64,000 bases of DNA from Serpula lacrymans var. lacrymans S7.9 (lineage: Eukaryota; Basidiomycota; Agaricomycetes; Boletales; Serpulaceae), in contig NW_006763296.1 of the NCBI RefSeq assembly GCF_000218685.1, forward strand, positions 1,044,715-1,108,714. The letters are read 5' to 3'. Below, one piece after another: positions 46,863 to 58,144 of the stretch (position 1 is its first letter; the number at the start of each line of letters is the position of its first letter). The notes beneath the pieces are model-generated. The model was not told the DNA's origin. It did no database searches and was given only the letters and a program-made list of their open reading frames with translations. The position numbers were made by a program, and so were the translations under genes.

Positions 46863-47906
46863 ATGCCTATATCCTCGTCCAAAAAAGTCACATTTGCTCC
46901 GACGCACAAAAAGACCAAGTCAAAGACAAACGGCTCAGCACAGGCAGAAAAAGAAAAAGCTTCGCTCAAGATAGCAAATGAAGCTCAGCAGGATTCGGAC
47001 TCGGACGCAGACGATGCAGGAGCTGAAACTCAGGGCTTAGAAAACGGGGGGGAGGTTGACTTCTACGGGTTTTCAGACGACCCCGACTCCTCTGATGAGG
47101 AAGAGGTTATGGATGATGATGGCGTCGACCTTGGTTCGCTACCAACAATAGCAAAAGATGATGCTACTATCAAGCGGAGACTTGAGAAAGCAAAGCGTAA
47201 ACCAGTGGGTTGTGAAATCTATTATCCATCATTCATTCTCATCGGATTTTGTCTCTAGACAGAAGATAAAGGTGTTATATACATCGGTCGATTACCGCAC
47301 GGTTTTTTCGAAGATCAACTACGAGGTTACTTTTCTCAGTTCGGTGATGTGACGCGTCTACGTCTATCTCGGAATAAAAAGGTTGCTACACTGTTTTAAT
47401 TTCCAGACGATTTCTAAACTTGAAATCTTGACAGACTGGACGTTCAAAACATTATGCATTCCTTGAGTTTGACTCGTCGTCCGTCGCACAGATTGTCGCC
47501 GACACCATGAACAACTATCTACTAATGGGTCACATACTGCAATGTAAAGTGATTCCAAAGGAAGAAGTGCGTCCTGAGCTGTGGATAGGTGCAAATAGAA
47601 AATGGAGGGTAGTCCCCAGAGCCCGCGTGGCTCGAGTGGAACACAACAAGGTCTGACAATCCCGAGTGAGTGAGGTGCTACATCTGACGAAGTATAACCA
47701 TTATAGCCGCGTACGGAAGAGGAGATACAAAAGGCAGAATATCGCCTGATAAAACGCCAGAATGAACGTAAACGAAAACTAGCTGAAGCAGGCATCATGT
47801 ACAACTTTGATGCTGTCGCATATGTAAGTACTGTGATATGTTGTCATTGAGTATTCATGAACTGATTCTCCTTGCAGAAAAAGAAAGCCAAATCAACTCA
47901 GGCATA
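46863..47906 (+). CDS. NOP15: NOP15-type nucleolar RRM protein (60S ribosome biogenesis)
   Basis: Five phase-0 exons (46863-47204, 47259-47381, 47435-47650, 47707-47823, 47877-47906) give 275 residues. The N-terminus is Lys-rich then acidic ([25 protein letters not shown]). One RRM follows with RNP2 VIYIGRL and RNP1 SKHYAFLEF, plus [19 protein letters not shown] between them. The C-terminus has [15 protein letters not shown] and ends in KKKAK. This layout is that of yeast Nop15 and human NIFK, which bind pre-60S particles near ITS2 in the nucleolus. Its start codon faces that of the neighbouring minus-strand gene across a very short shared promoter. Confidence 0.9.
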
Positions 47907-48055
47907 ATTGTTATTGCTACATGTAGAGGTCTCCAGATATGGATTACAGCGGGGCGTTTGCGTAGGTGACGATACAAGTTTTCATAAGATACAGATGGCT
48001 GGAGTCGCAACCGTTGGTTCCTCTGCAGGTGTCGCATAATGCATTCCAAATCTTT

Positions 48056-48391
48056 CTACAACTTCGACTTGTTTTTCTTTGATGGTTTACGCATTGTGGC
48101 TTGTGGATTTTCCTCCTGCGGGTTGGTCAGTTGACTCTTGGGATTGTCACCCGGCGTATCCTCTGATGGCTCTGATGGTTCAGCAAAAGCTGAGGCAGGT
48201 GGATCATTTCCCAGCCCCCCAGGCCCATCGCTGCTCTTCTGAGTCATTCCTGCATTTTTCTTTTTCGTCTCGCGTGACCCGTGTCTCTGCGATGGCTTTA
48301 TCTGCTTCTCATTCGCATCGGGAATGTTCTCGGCAGGCTGAGTGGGCTCAGCGAAAGCCGGAGGTGGCAGTTCTTTGGCTTTATAAGGCAT
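48056..48391 (-). CDS. small Pro/Glu/Lys-rich protein with an internal duplication
   Basis: One frame of 111 residues with no recognised family. It is hydrophilic and probably disordered. Two related segments, FAEPTQPAENIPDANEKQ and FAEPSEPSEDTPGDNPKS, look like an internal duplication, and the C-terminus is a basic KKNKSKL. Evidence that it is a gene: the frame starts in an acceptable context, composition is protein-like throughout, and a TATA box (TATATAAG) lies about 125 nt upstream. It sits between NOP15 (+) and the phosphate transporter (-). Confidence 0.5.
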   Translation of the reverse strand: MPYKAKELPPPAFAEPTQPAENIPDANEKQIKPSQRHGSRETKKKNAGMTQKSSDGPGGLGNDPPASAFAEPSEPSEDTPGDNPKSQLTNPQEENPQATMRKPSKKNKSKL

Positions 48392-48515
48392 GGTGCAGCT
48401 ATGAATACAAGCCTGCTAAGTTGTGAAAGGTGCTTTGTTAACGAAATGTTCTGCTCACTAGTTCGGTGTAAAGATGCGGTTGGAGGAAAGGCGATAGGGT
48501 AACTTAGGGGCTTAT

Positions 48516-48523
48516 ATACGCCA
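48516..48523 (-). promoter_or_regulatory. TATA box of the small Pro/Lys-rich gene
   Basis: The minus strand reads GTATATAAG here, about 125 nt upstream of the ATG at 48391. It supports the short downstream frame as a transcribed gene. The exact edges are approximate. Confidence 0.4.
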
Positions 48524-48759
48524 CATCGTAAAATACGTCATAGCAAGTCAACCAGCCCGAAAACAAATATAAGCTTAAGGCCGATGAAAGCTCACTGCAG
48601 GATTGACAGCCAGTCTGCTACTGAGAGATAATTATATATGTAAAACTAAATTCGAATATCTACAGGCAAAAAACCAAGAGCATGCGTAGCAAGAAAAAGT
48701 AACTACATATGCGAGACACTCGTTATCCTAAAAGCCTGACTGGCATGCAGTCCTCAATC
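48524..48759. other. intergenic, 3' flank of the phosphate transporter
   Basis: A short AT-rich spacer with no visible gene, between the transporter stop and the promoter of the small Pro/Lys-rich gene, both on the minus strand. Confidence 0.5.
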
Positions 48760-50944
48760 TCACCGGATAGGCTGAGATGTATTTCCCGCAACACCTATTG
48801 ATGTCGTCAGCAAAGGCACAACAATCACAAAAGCTACGTTTGACTAACCTTCGACGAAGCCGTGCTGGTCTTCATTCGAGAGATCTTCAAGGGACTTTTG
48901 CTTTGTCTCAGGAAGTAACAGCGTCGAGAAAATACCAGTGATCATGAAGAACGCGAATATCTCCAGACTGCAGCACAGAAAAATCAATAATGGCTCAGAA
49001 CGGAGACACGAGAAATGACTTGCATGTGTTGCACAAAAGCGTTGGTACCTCCGATGTTCACAAGTTTTCCGAAACCAACCTGAGCAATGATAGCCCCGAG
49101 TTTTCCGCTGGCGGCAGAGATACCATGTGCGGTGGAACGGTAGCGAGTGGGGAATGCCTCTCCAGGGACAATGAAGGTGGTCGTGTTGGGGCCAAAGTTT
49201 TGGAAAAAGTTAGCTAAGCAGTATAGGAACACAAATGCATTCCTTCCGGCTGATGTTGCATTAAGCCTGTCATATGCAAAGCCTAAAAATATTGTAAGCG
49301 CAATTTACACTCATATACAAACGATCTCACTTACCCATGATGATGAAGAGGATGGCGAGCATAGTGAAACCCATGAGTTGGATAGGCTTACGACCCCAAG
49401 AGTCGATGAAAAGGAAAGAAACCCAGTAACCGGGAATAAGACCAGCAACAGATAAAACCAGGTTACCAACGCAAATGTTGTATAGATTGGAATAGACGTA
49501 TTGAGACGTGTTTGTAGGACCTGAGGGAGAACCGAACTTTATGGCGGTCAGAATGACTGAGTTATTGAGACCAAGGCCGTAAAAGGCAATCTAAAATGCG
49601 CAATCAGCTTCAGCATTATGTGTTCCTCATCGTGCAACTTACGTCTAGGGCAAACCAGGAGTAACATGTACCGATGAGAACCTTCATGTTTTCCCACTTG
49701 GAGAAGTATGCCGCAAAGTCTCTGCGACTAGCCCTGGGCGCCTGGACACGCTGGACAATAGCATCTTCGTCTACGACGTATTTCCCGGTAGCCAGGACGC
49801 CGTCAATGTCTGACGTGGCTTGTTGGACATTGCGCTCGACATCCATAGTGAAACGAGGCGTTTCCGGGATTGTAAGACGGAAGTAAAGAGCAACAACTCC
49901 TGGAACACATCCAAGACCAATGAGGAGACGCCAAGTGTAGTCGACTGGGACTACTGCTGGGAAAGGTGCCTTGAGGATGGCATCCTTGTAAGCAGCCACG
50001 ACGACGAGACCAACAATCGCAGAGGCTGAAAGAAACTAGTTGGCACGCCATACTACATATATCAACGAGCTAGACTCACCGAATTGACCCCAACCTTGCG
50101 CGGCAAATACGGCGGTCATAAGACGACCACGAGAGCGGGTGGCAGCAAATTCTGAAGAGATGATAGCGCTAAGGGGATAATCACCACCGACACCTACACC
50201 CATCTTCATGCACGTCAGCGGTCTCAATCCGGTCAATAACTTGGGGGGAAAAACATACGATGAATCGCCAGACAACCAGGACACCAACGATGCCGACAGC
50301 GGGAGCTTGACCAGCAACAGCCTGACCGAAAGTTGCGATAATGATGATCATTAATTCGATACCATCTGCGATGGCAATAAGCATGGAGATAATGCTATGC
50401 GCAAAATGAATTTACACATCCGTTTACGACCGACAACATCTGCGAGCCAACCGAAGAGGAGTTGACCAACTAAGTTACCAACAGGCGTCGCAACTTTGAC
50501 ACCCAGCGACTGGTTAGTGTTCAGATTCTGGCCTGTGAAAAAGGATGATATAGATAAATGAATGGAGTAAGACAGATCGACCGTTTGTGCTATACCTTTT
50601 CCGTAAACGTAACCTAACATTGATACGGCAATGTTAATAGCAAATATGTCATAGCTGATGACTTTTGTGAGTCGAAGCAAGGGCATTAAAGTACGTTAAC
50701 TTACGCATCCGTGAAGAATCCAACACCAGCCACCAGGCAGACTTTTACATGGAACCATCTATCGATATGAATGAATATCATTGAAAGAAAGTGTATTCTG
50801 GACGAGAGCATACGAGAAACTGGCGTTGTCGATTTCGGCCAGAGCAGCACGACGCCGTTCATCGAGAACATAAACGGCGCTGTTAGACTGATTTTTCTCT
50901 GGGTAAGAGCCGTTGTTCGACATTTGCTCTGCGTTAGTGGCCAT
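48760..50944 (-). CDS. PHO84: H+/phosphate symporter, PHO84/PiPT type (MFS)
   Basis: Eleven exons (50814-50944, 50705-50758, 50596-50654, 50416-50532, 50259-50365, 50080-50203, 49643-50025, 49335-49590, 49024-49282, 48849-48967, 48760-48794) join in phase to 547 residues. Signatures are [17 protein letters not shown] (the helix 1 Asp residues), [35 protein letters not shown] with the YPLS motif, the central cytoplasmic loop, [13 protein letters not shown] and, after helix 10, [16 protein letters not shown]. It should import inorganic phosphate with protons across the plasma membrane. The intron between 49024 and 48967 must start at GCAAGT to keep frame, the second GC-AG intron in this window. 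In yeast the homolog is induced by phosphate starvation; I saw no clear PHO-box here. Confidence 0.95.
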
Positions 50945-52104
50945 GGAGGGTCAAATGGACGCTAAGCGCAGGACGTTTGTGAGGAGAGAACGGCGGGAGA
51001 AGAGGTACTTGCCTAGACGGAGATATTTGGCGCCAACATTTATAAGGTGCAAAATTTCAGATCAAATTGGACAGTTTTGGGATATACTGACAGGGAGTGT
51101 GTCCTTGTAACATGCCGGGAGGGTGACTTGAGTATCGTTGTTCCTAGCACGTTCGTACTCCGTGGCCAATCAGAAGACGTGGTTTGCTGACAAATCGTAG
51201 CTACTTCCAGTTATAGGCTTGGAACCTCCCTAGCACGTTCAAAGGACAGGCCCATTGATTCTATAAACGTTTCTCCCATATACATTGACCCGTGCTAAGA
51301 GGCACATAACGATAGCCGCATTTTCGTGTGCCCCTAGTTCTGTCGCATCTGAGGCCAAGAGAACCGCAGGGAGGTACATCCCTGACAGAGAACTATTAAT
51401 CGTGCACCGCCGGCACAATAACCTCAGAACTGGCCATGACTATCCACATGAATTGGACGGGTCATGGGGCTGCTAAACTCGCCGCTGTGATGGAAATGCC
51501 ATATTTGCTCTGAGCATGTAACTCTCGATATCTTGTCGCTGATCATACAGTTCTGGATCTTTGCTCTGGATCTTTTCAACAATGTACAAAAATTATACGG
51601 ACCTTTGCTTCTGATAGGAACGATCAACATGGTGACACCGTTTGAGAAGTCCGGGATTATCTATACTCCCTGTCATTTCATTATCAGCGTCGCGCGCTAC
51701 TACTAGTGATTCTTAATACTGGATGCACTTACTAGATGGTGATCTCAACAGACACCGAACCGGTCATCAACATGCTGCAACGAGCGAGAGATGGCTATTA
51801 TTTGAACTGAATGCACCCGTGGCTATCTCCTACGCTGACCGTCGAGGCCATAAGTCGGTGGTACCGTGGTGGAAACTACAGTTACCTGATTTGGACGTAA
51901 GGGTGAGAAGGCGTCGGAGCGGATTCGGAGCAGTGACGTCTCTCCAATCCATTCTCCAATATGCAGGCATTGACCAGTATATTGACCTATTGAACGCTGT
52001 ACGTCGAATATTCTCCTCTTGCGATTGCCTTTCTGCAACCTTGAAAACGCTGTGCTACCATAGACTTTAACGTTTCAACAGCTGATTCATGGTAACCGAA
52101 TAAC
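50945..52104. other. intergenic
   Basis: This 1.16-kb spacer lies between the divergent phosphate transporter (-) and the LYR gene (+). A CCAAT box is near 51163. Weakly coding-looking frames near 51720-52040 on both strands could not be joined into a gene. Confidence 0.45.
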
Positions 52105-52538
52105 ATGGCTTCTCAACCCACTCGTCTACGCGTGCTAGCGCTCTACAAGGAACTTCACAGACTGGGGCGTGATTATGATCCTTCGTAAGGATACCTTTTG
52201 CTCCACACGACTCTTTTATCTCAGATCTCGAAACAGTTATAACTTTCATGGGAAACTGAGGAGGATGTTTGAGAGTGAGTCTCGGCGTGAGAATAAGGTT
52301 CACAAATTTACTAATGAGACTCGGTCAATCCAACAGAGAACAAAGACCTCACGGATGAGGCAGAAATCGAGAAAGCCATCAAGTTTGGAGAGTACATTAA
52401 GAATGGTAAGTCGCGTGTACCTTTCTTCGCATCCAATTACCAAAGCCAGATATGTTAGAAACGCTCGCTCTGTATTCATTACGCAAGTATCGCCATCTTA
52501 GAAGGATGTATCCACCAAATACAAAACCTGACAGTTAA
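52105..52538 (+). CDS. LYR-motif mitochondrial protein, ETFRF1/LYRM5-like
   Basis: Four short exons (52105-52184, 52225-52274, 52337-52405, 52459-52538) join in phase to 92 residues, with no exon longer than 27 codons. The L-Y-K triad (LYR motif) is at 13-15 in VLALYKELHRLGRDY. Then come a basic helix YNFHGKLRRMFEKNKDLTD, IEKAIKFGEYIKN and ALYSLRKYRHLRRMY. This is close in order and length to human LYRM5/ETFRF1 (about 88 residues), including the LGRDY and LRKYR signatures. LYR proteins bind acyl-ACP in the matrix. ETFRF1 associates with electron-transfer flavoprotein and regulates its FAD. Function here is inferred from the family. A 19-nt palindrome lies just after the stop. Confidence 0.85.
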
Positions 52539-52551
52539 CGGAGGCAAGCAT

Positions 52552-52570
52552 ATCTATTCGTCGAATAGAT
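52552..52570. repeat. 19-nt perfect palindrome
   Basis: ATCTATTCG, a single T, then CGAATAGAT form a perfect inverted repeat starting 13 nt after the LYR-gene stop codon. It could be a dimer binding site or a hairpin in the 3' UTR. Confidence 0.7.
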
Positions 52571-53941
52571 TCATCGAAGATTGCATTTTTAATCTCCTGC
52601 GCTACGTCCAGTTCACAGCTTGTTTTTTTTGAAGATCAGCAGGTATCGCCTTGGCTCTGGAGGAGCCAAATCAAGTATATCTACATCCAAAGCTCCGTCT
52701 CGGACCTGGCGTTTCAGTGTGGCGGTCCTAGAAAGCGCAAGTGGTCACCGGAAATGTTAGTCATATCGCTGTATCTTGGCAGTGTAAGGTCCACTATTTG
52801 CATATTTAGTTGGTTCGTCGTGTTTTACAGCAATTGACAGCTTTTATTGAATTCTTCATGGCACCCATCGAAAGATGGCGGCATACGTTTATGTGCAAAA
52901 ATGCACACACGAGTAACATGCACAGAGCATGAGAAAGATTATCTACAATAATCACCCCTATCTTTGATGAAACGGCCTGAGTAGTATACATGGTGCCTAA
53001 CTTTTGACTGATAGGAATTTTTGCCAGATGAAGAATGGTCGGGTCAAGTCGCATCCTGTCTCACATCGTGGCCCTCACTAGAATTCGAACGTTTCTATCG
53101 ACTCATCTAAGGGGATCAATTATATATTTTATGGACTTTCCACAGGTCCATCAGGGCATCAGCATGTGTCTTAATGTCCGCACTCGATTTCTACTAGCTT
53201 CGATGTTGCAGCTGACAGTGATTCAGACCTGCAGGGCTATTTTTACAACTTCGCCGCTCAGAATCCATCTGAAAAGATAACTACATTATCACAATGTATA
53301 CTTAAACTTGATGATATTAAGTCCTTGATAGTGTCTTTAATAAAGTTGGTTTTGGCTGCGTTAACGTTCGACCTTCTGCAGTACGATGTCATTTGCAAAA
53401 TTGCTGGCTACATAGCAGTTTTGGCGCCGCACTTCTCACCAGATGCATAAGGCTAGTACCTCGAAAAATGCTGTTCATTTGAAAGCTGATGGCGGCCAAG
53501 GCCATAATATTATGGTTTTGTGGGTCCTTGAATTCGAATGTATAGTACCCCTGTTGGTGCCCCTGAGGTTTTAGTTTGCAGTGTTACTTGACAGAATCAC
53601 GGTAGCCACTAGTCGATCTCAATATTACTGCTTTTGTTTTCGAGCGTACGGTGAGCTCGATTGTATTCTGTGATAATATGTCTATACACTACGTGTCTCC
53701 GCGTCACCACTAACTTCAGTCCAAGTCGTCGAACATGATTAGCGCTTAGATCAGTCGGCTGGATGTTTGCCGCGCCAATTTGAAGCTCCGGCCAAAATTT
53801 CAGCCCTTCGATCTGGATTACTGACCAGGCGCTAGTATCGTCCTTACTGTAACGCTCATCGAGCTCGACGACACCTATCGCCTCTAGTCCTTACAATACA
53901 AGGAATTGCGGCGAAGGAACTAACAGAAAACTTAGCTTAGA
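52571..53941. other. intergenic
   Basis: This 1.4-kb spacer lies between the LYR gene and eIF1A. Short frames (52806-53054 -, 53035-53280 +) have no recognisable motif. A T-run lies at 52622-52630. I see no gene. Confidence 0.5.
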
Positions 53942-54602
53942 ATGCCCAAGGTATTTCATTCTCAATATAAAGGCGTCGACTGAACATGCACACTGATCGT
54001 GAATCTTTTCACAGAATAAAGGAAAGGTTGGGCTCAATGCTGGGATAACCTGAATGATTCTGATGTTTGTGATAAATAGGGAGGAAAGAATCGCAGACGT
54101 GGAAAGAACGAGAACGACGACGATAAGCGAGAACTTGTTTTCCGTGAGGATGGTCAGGAATATGCGCAGGTGACAAAAATGCTTGGTAATGGGCGATTGG
54201 AGGCACAGTGCTTCGACGGGGAGAAGCGATTAGCACATATTCGGGGGAAGATGCGGAAGAAGGTGCGATATGCCTCCTTTCAGGCTCTATTCGCTGGTGG
54301 ACTCATCGTGATTGCAGGTTTGGATCAATCAAGGAGATATCGTGCTGCTGTCTCTCCGAGAATTCCAAGATGACAAGGCAGACGTTATTGTGAAATATAC
54401 CGCCGATGAAGCGCGGAACCGTAAGCGTCGATGACCCCTACATCGTGTGGGTTTGTGTCGACTGACCTCTTGTTTAGTGAAAGCTTATGGTGAACTGCCT
54501 GAGAATGCCAAAATCAATGAGACCGACACCTTCCCTGAGGAAGATGGCGAGTGTACGTTCGAGTTTGGAGACGAAGGGGAAGTGGATATCGACGATATCT
54601 AA
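53942..54602 (+). CDS. TIF11: translation initiation factor eIF1A
   Basis: Five exons (53942-53950, 54015-54026, 54080-54262, 54318-54420, 54478-54602) join in phase to 143 residues, the usual length. The basic N-terminal tail [20 protein letters not shown] is spread over a 9-nt first exon, a 12-nt second exon and the start of the third. The OB-fold core has [40 protein letters not shown] and [19 protein letters not shown], and the C-terminal tail is acidic, ending [10 protein letters not shown]. The last two residues form the eIF5B-binding motif. eIF1A binds the 40S A site and promotes scanning and start-codon selection. Very high conservation makes the exon model secure. Confidence 0.96.
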
Positions 54603-55291
54603 ACTGTTGGTGTATATCTCTCTACTGTGTTTATTTTTACGTGCGTTTTGTTGGTTGTCTTTCTAAATTCTCCTAGCTAAACTGATCTGTGTTCTTGTAG
54701 GTCTGTATCATGACCACCCCGCATGTTTCTATTCATATTTTGTTGTTGTACTGCCGACATCGGAGCATTCGTAGATGTGACATTAGCAACTTAAATGTTC
54801 TTTGCAGTGTATAACCAGGAAACCAAGAACAAATTTCTTGGCTTATTATTGTCCTCCTTATCTGGGCCCTTCCAGACTCGATACACTTGATCACGATGGA
54901 AGACAGCTTTGTTTGCCGTTATAAGTTATTAAGATTAAGGACATCGATACAAAAAGATTTATTTATGAAATCTGATGAACTGATAAAGCAAGCTTCAACT
55001 GGTGTGTAGGTGTTCCATTTCTACTAATGGCAGAGGCCAGTGCAAGGTAGGATGGGACCACTTACAGTGCGATTCCTTGACCCGAGCTTCAACTAGCCGC
55101 ACAGAAATAGTCCGAACCAAGGTCGGACGATTATACGATGTTTGCAGCATGCTCAGCTTGGTTCAAAGTTTCTGGTTTGTGGTGACATACAGGATATTTT
55201 GAAAGATACTAGTACCCCAGAGTTAGCACCTGGGTGGCGTTGCTGACCCTCCACGTCAGGAAAACGGGACCATACCTTGTCAGAAGATGAC
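54603..55291. other. intergenic between convergent 3' ends
   Basis: A 690-nt AT-rich spacer between eIF1A (+) and the ankyrin gene (-). Nothing beyond probable 3' UTRs is visible. Confidence 0.55.
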
Positions 55292-56125
55292 TCAACGCAT
55301 CAGAAGAATGGTCTGCATGTCTGGGACACATCCCTTCTCTTTGGTGAGATACTCCACAATGTCTCTGGCGTTGCATTTTACAGCAGCCTTCAACATGTCC
55401 TGAGTTGCGGTGATCCTATCTTCTAATTTCGGCTTTTTTGATTTCCCACTTTTAATCGTAGGCACATCATCCTTCTGGATGAGCATCTTCACCAATGAGA
55501 GATCTCTACGACGAATAGCGACTAGGACAGCGAGACCATCTTTGCATCGTGGAGAGGCACCGTGGTCCAAGAGGAATTGTATGAGGGGTATGAACGCGGC
55601 GTGGACGGCTTTGGTTAGAGCATAGCCCTCGTGTGAGTTGGCATTGGGAGGGCGAAATTTGAGGGAGTACAGGTAGTTTAGAAAAGGGAGTGGTTTATCA
55701 CGATCAGACCATCCAATCTGTTTTGAGGATGGTTCCTCGGAAGACGGCTTTGGATGGAGAGGGCGGAATAACCGCCGTGGAAGCTCGGACGGGTAGTCCC
55801 AAGAGAATATATCGTCTCTCATCCGGATAACAACAGCTAAAACTTCTTTCGTACATAGGGGGTAGCGCAGTAGTTTGGTGACCCTGATGGTTGGGCAGAC
55901 TGTCTGAGTGGCAGAAAGAAGGAATTGAGCACGATAGGATGAAGGTGCTAATTTGAACACATCGAAGATGTGCTTGCAGGTATATGGAAGAGAAGGCGAA
56001 ACAGCGTACAGCTGGATTTCATGTAGTAACTGAAGTTATCATGGCGTTAGCAGAGTAGAGTTTGTGAAAGTATGTCTCACCTCTACAGGTAATGTATCCA
56101 GAGACAGACGTCGAAAAGCGGCCAT
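55292..56125 (-). CDS. F-box-like/ankyrin-type protein
   Basis: Two exons (56081-56125, 55292-56029) in phase 0 give 260 residues. The start MAAFRRLSLDTLPVELLHEI looks like a degenerate F-box (LP-E-L-I pattern). Later, HAAFIPLIQFLLDHGASPRC, LAVLVAIRRRDLSLVKMLIQ and MLKAAVKCNARDIVEYLTKE are ankyrin-like helix pairs with the DHGAS and DIVEYL features. Proteins of this layout are a large, variable family in basidiomycetes and may be substrate adaptors of SCF ubiquitin ligases, but no target can be named. Two to three repeats remain and the consensus is weak, so AlphaFold-type modelling would be a better judge than motif reading. Confidence 0.75.
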
Positions 56126-56576
56126 CGACAGTCCCAGGTAGTTATCGCAGGATGCTGAGACGACTCGGCCTGAGTTAATCCCAAGATAAACCTAGATCTC
56201 TTTCATAAAAATGCATTTGCACGTGACTGAATACACGCTTTTTTCTTCGCGATTGTACGACATAGAAAGCATTCACTGTACAACTTAGGAGGGACTACGG
56301 CAAATTTAAAGACATGACTCGATCGATAGGCAATGAGATCGAATATAAAGCAACCGGAGAGGTACTGAAGCGCTGAAGGACACGGGACAACTGGACAATT
56401 GACTATACGTCAATTTTGAGGCAAGGACAACACTGAGCGAAAATCCCCAAACAAATACAAGAAAGGTCGAAAGAAATTCGCCGATACATTTCTTAAAACC
56501 TCAGAGTCTACAGAGCAGCACTGGGTGCTTCCAGCGAGGGGAAGTATTGAGGAATAAGATCCCTAGTAATAGGTCA
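56126..56576. other. intergenic
   Basis: A 450-nt spacer, promoter side of the ankyrin gene and 3' flank of the macrodomain gene (both minus strand). No gene seen. Confidence 0.5.
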
Positions 56577-57654
56577 TTAAAAAAAACAAAGATAGACCAT
56601 AGCGCGATCGACATACTCATACACAGATTTGTCCTTGTCACTGAAAACAATAAAGATGACACGATCATACTAGATAACGTGTGATTAGATTTTCGGTTAT
56701 CAAGAATATTTTACTGTTACCTTAATTTCACTGTTGCAGTCCAGGAATTTTCGGACCTCTCCCAACGCAATATGAGTAGCATCCACGATCGGATAACCAT
56801 ATACGCCTGTCGAGATCGAAGGAAAGGCCTGTCATTAGACAATCAAGGATTAGAAGTCAATAGATTCAAGAAAGAAAAGCGTGTACAATATGTTTTAGGT
56901 TATTGTCAGCCGCTAGCTGCATGCTCTTTCTGTAGCACGATGCGAGCTCATCCGCTTTACGAGAAACATCGCTAGAGGAATAGACAGGTCCAACGGTGTG
57001 GATGACATGCCGGCTTGTGAATTCCATGATAAGTGCCATGAAGGTGAGTTGGTGGCAATGCAAACTTACGACGGTAGGTTGTAACCTTTGGTGATTTTAG
57101 CATCGCCAGTCTCGCAGCCGTTCAAGGTGCGACCTATTCAGTACAGCGAGTGATAGCAAGTTAGGCTTTGAGAAAGCTGCGAGGCAGATCACGAAGAGAC
57201 GAACACTCTTCAAGAAGCTCTGGCCCAGCGGCGCGATGGATTGCCCCATCCACTATCACCAAACAATATGAAACTTCTCTCTCAAGGCCCTTTTGTATTC
57301 ATGACGTACCTCCTCCGCCCCCTGAATCAGATTTAACCGGCAAATGCTGTCAACGCATGCTGGAAAGCGACTATAAGCTGCAGGACGACAAACCCAGCAG
57401 AGATTTCTTCGCAGCGTTCACAATTGCATCAATCTCCAGCTTAGTGATATCGCCTTGACTTTAGAATTGAACGCAGCTTAGTCTCATCACGAAAATACGC
57501 CATGTCTTAAGCCAAGTACTTACAGGAGGGATATCTGATTCAAGTATAGGTCCCGAAACTTGTACTTGGGCTGTTCTACAGCATGAAGTGTACCATTTTT
57601 GTAGAGTTCCCCTATGGTTTTAATATCTTTCAACAAAATAGTTGTGCTGGTCAT
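56577..57654 (-). CDS. macrodomain protein (ADP-ribose/O-acetyl-ADP-ribose hydrolase, MACROD type)
   Basis: Eight exons (57524-57654, 57394-57458, 57310-57321, 57193-57252, 57070-57133, 56887-57013, 56721-56828, 56577-56669) join in phase to 219 residues. All macrodomain landmarks are visible: QGDITKLEIDAIVNAAKKSL, the loop GGGGVDGAIHRAAGP, LNGCETGDAKITKGYNLPS, HVIHTVGPVY, and AFPSISTGVYGYP near the ribose. These match MacroD1/D2-type enzymes that remove mono-ADP-ribose from acidic residues and hydrolyse O-acetyl-ADP-ribose. The Asn of VNAA and the GVDGAIH Asp are present. The glycine-rich part of the ligand loop is on a 12-nt exon. There is no clear targeting sequence. Identification is firm; cellular role is inferred. 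Confidence 0.9.
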
Positions 57655-58144
57655 CCTGAGGATTTGGTTTATCGATGAGGTTGGAGACAGTTTGAGAGGT
57701 GCCTGCGAGTCGGAGTCGGGACTCCGAGGAACGATCTACGCTCCCATTCTTTGCTACTGCGAAAGTCTGTATCTGGATGACGGGAGCGCACTCAGGTGAA
57801 TAGTCGAGCAGCCACGTCTGGAAGTGTAGCTCCTACTCCAACAAAATCGATAGGTGCAAGCATTTGATGTTGGTTAAGACCGTAAATTACAAGCAGAGTG
57901 ACACATGCTAGCAGATGTCCCATGATGCACGCAGAAACCGAAGAAAGAAAAAAGAAAAATTGCTAGCGAAAAAAACGAATGGTATAGATGCGCTGAAGAG
58001 CCTAACAACCTCTGGCTGTTATTGAATAGTACGAACGTTGTGATGTAGAGATAAGCTGAGATAGTAAAATTGATTGTTAACCAGGAAATGAATTATGAAG
58101 ATGAACGAGCTGACCTCACGATATGTGAAGTCGTGACTAAAATG
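57655..58144. other. intergenic
   Basis: A 490-nt spacer, promoter side of the macrodomain gene and 3' flank of the kinase gene. An open + frame at 57614-57799 overlaps the macrodomain start and looks spurious. Confidence 0.5.
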
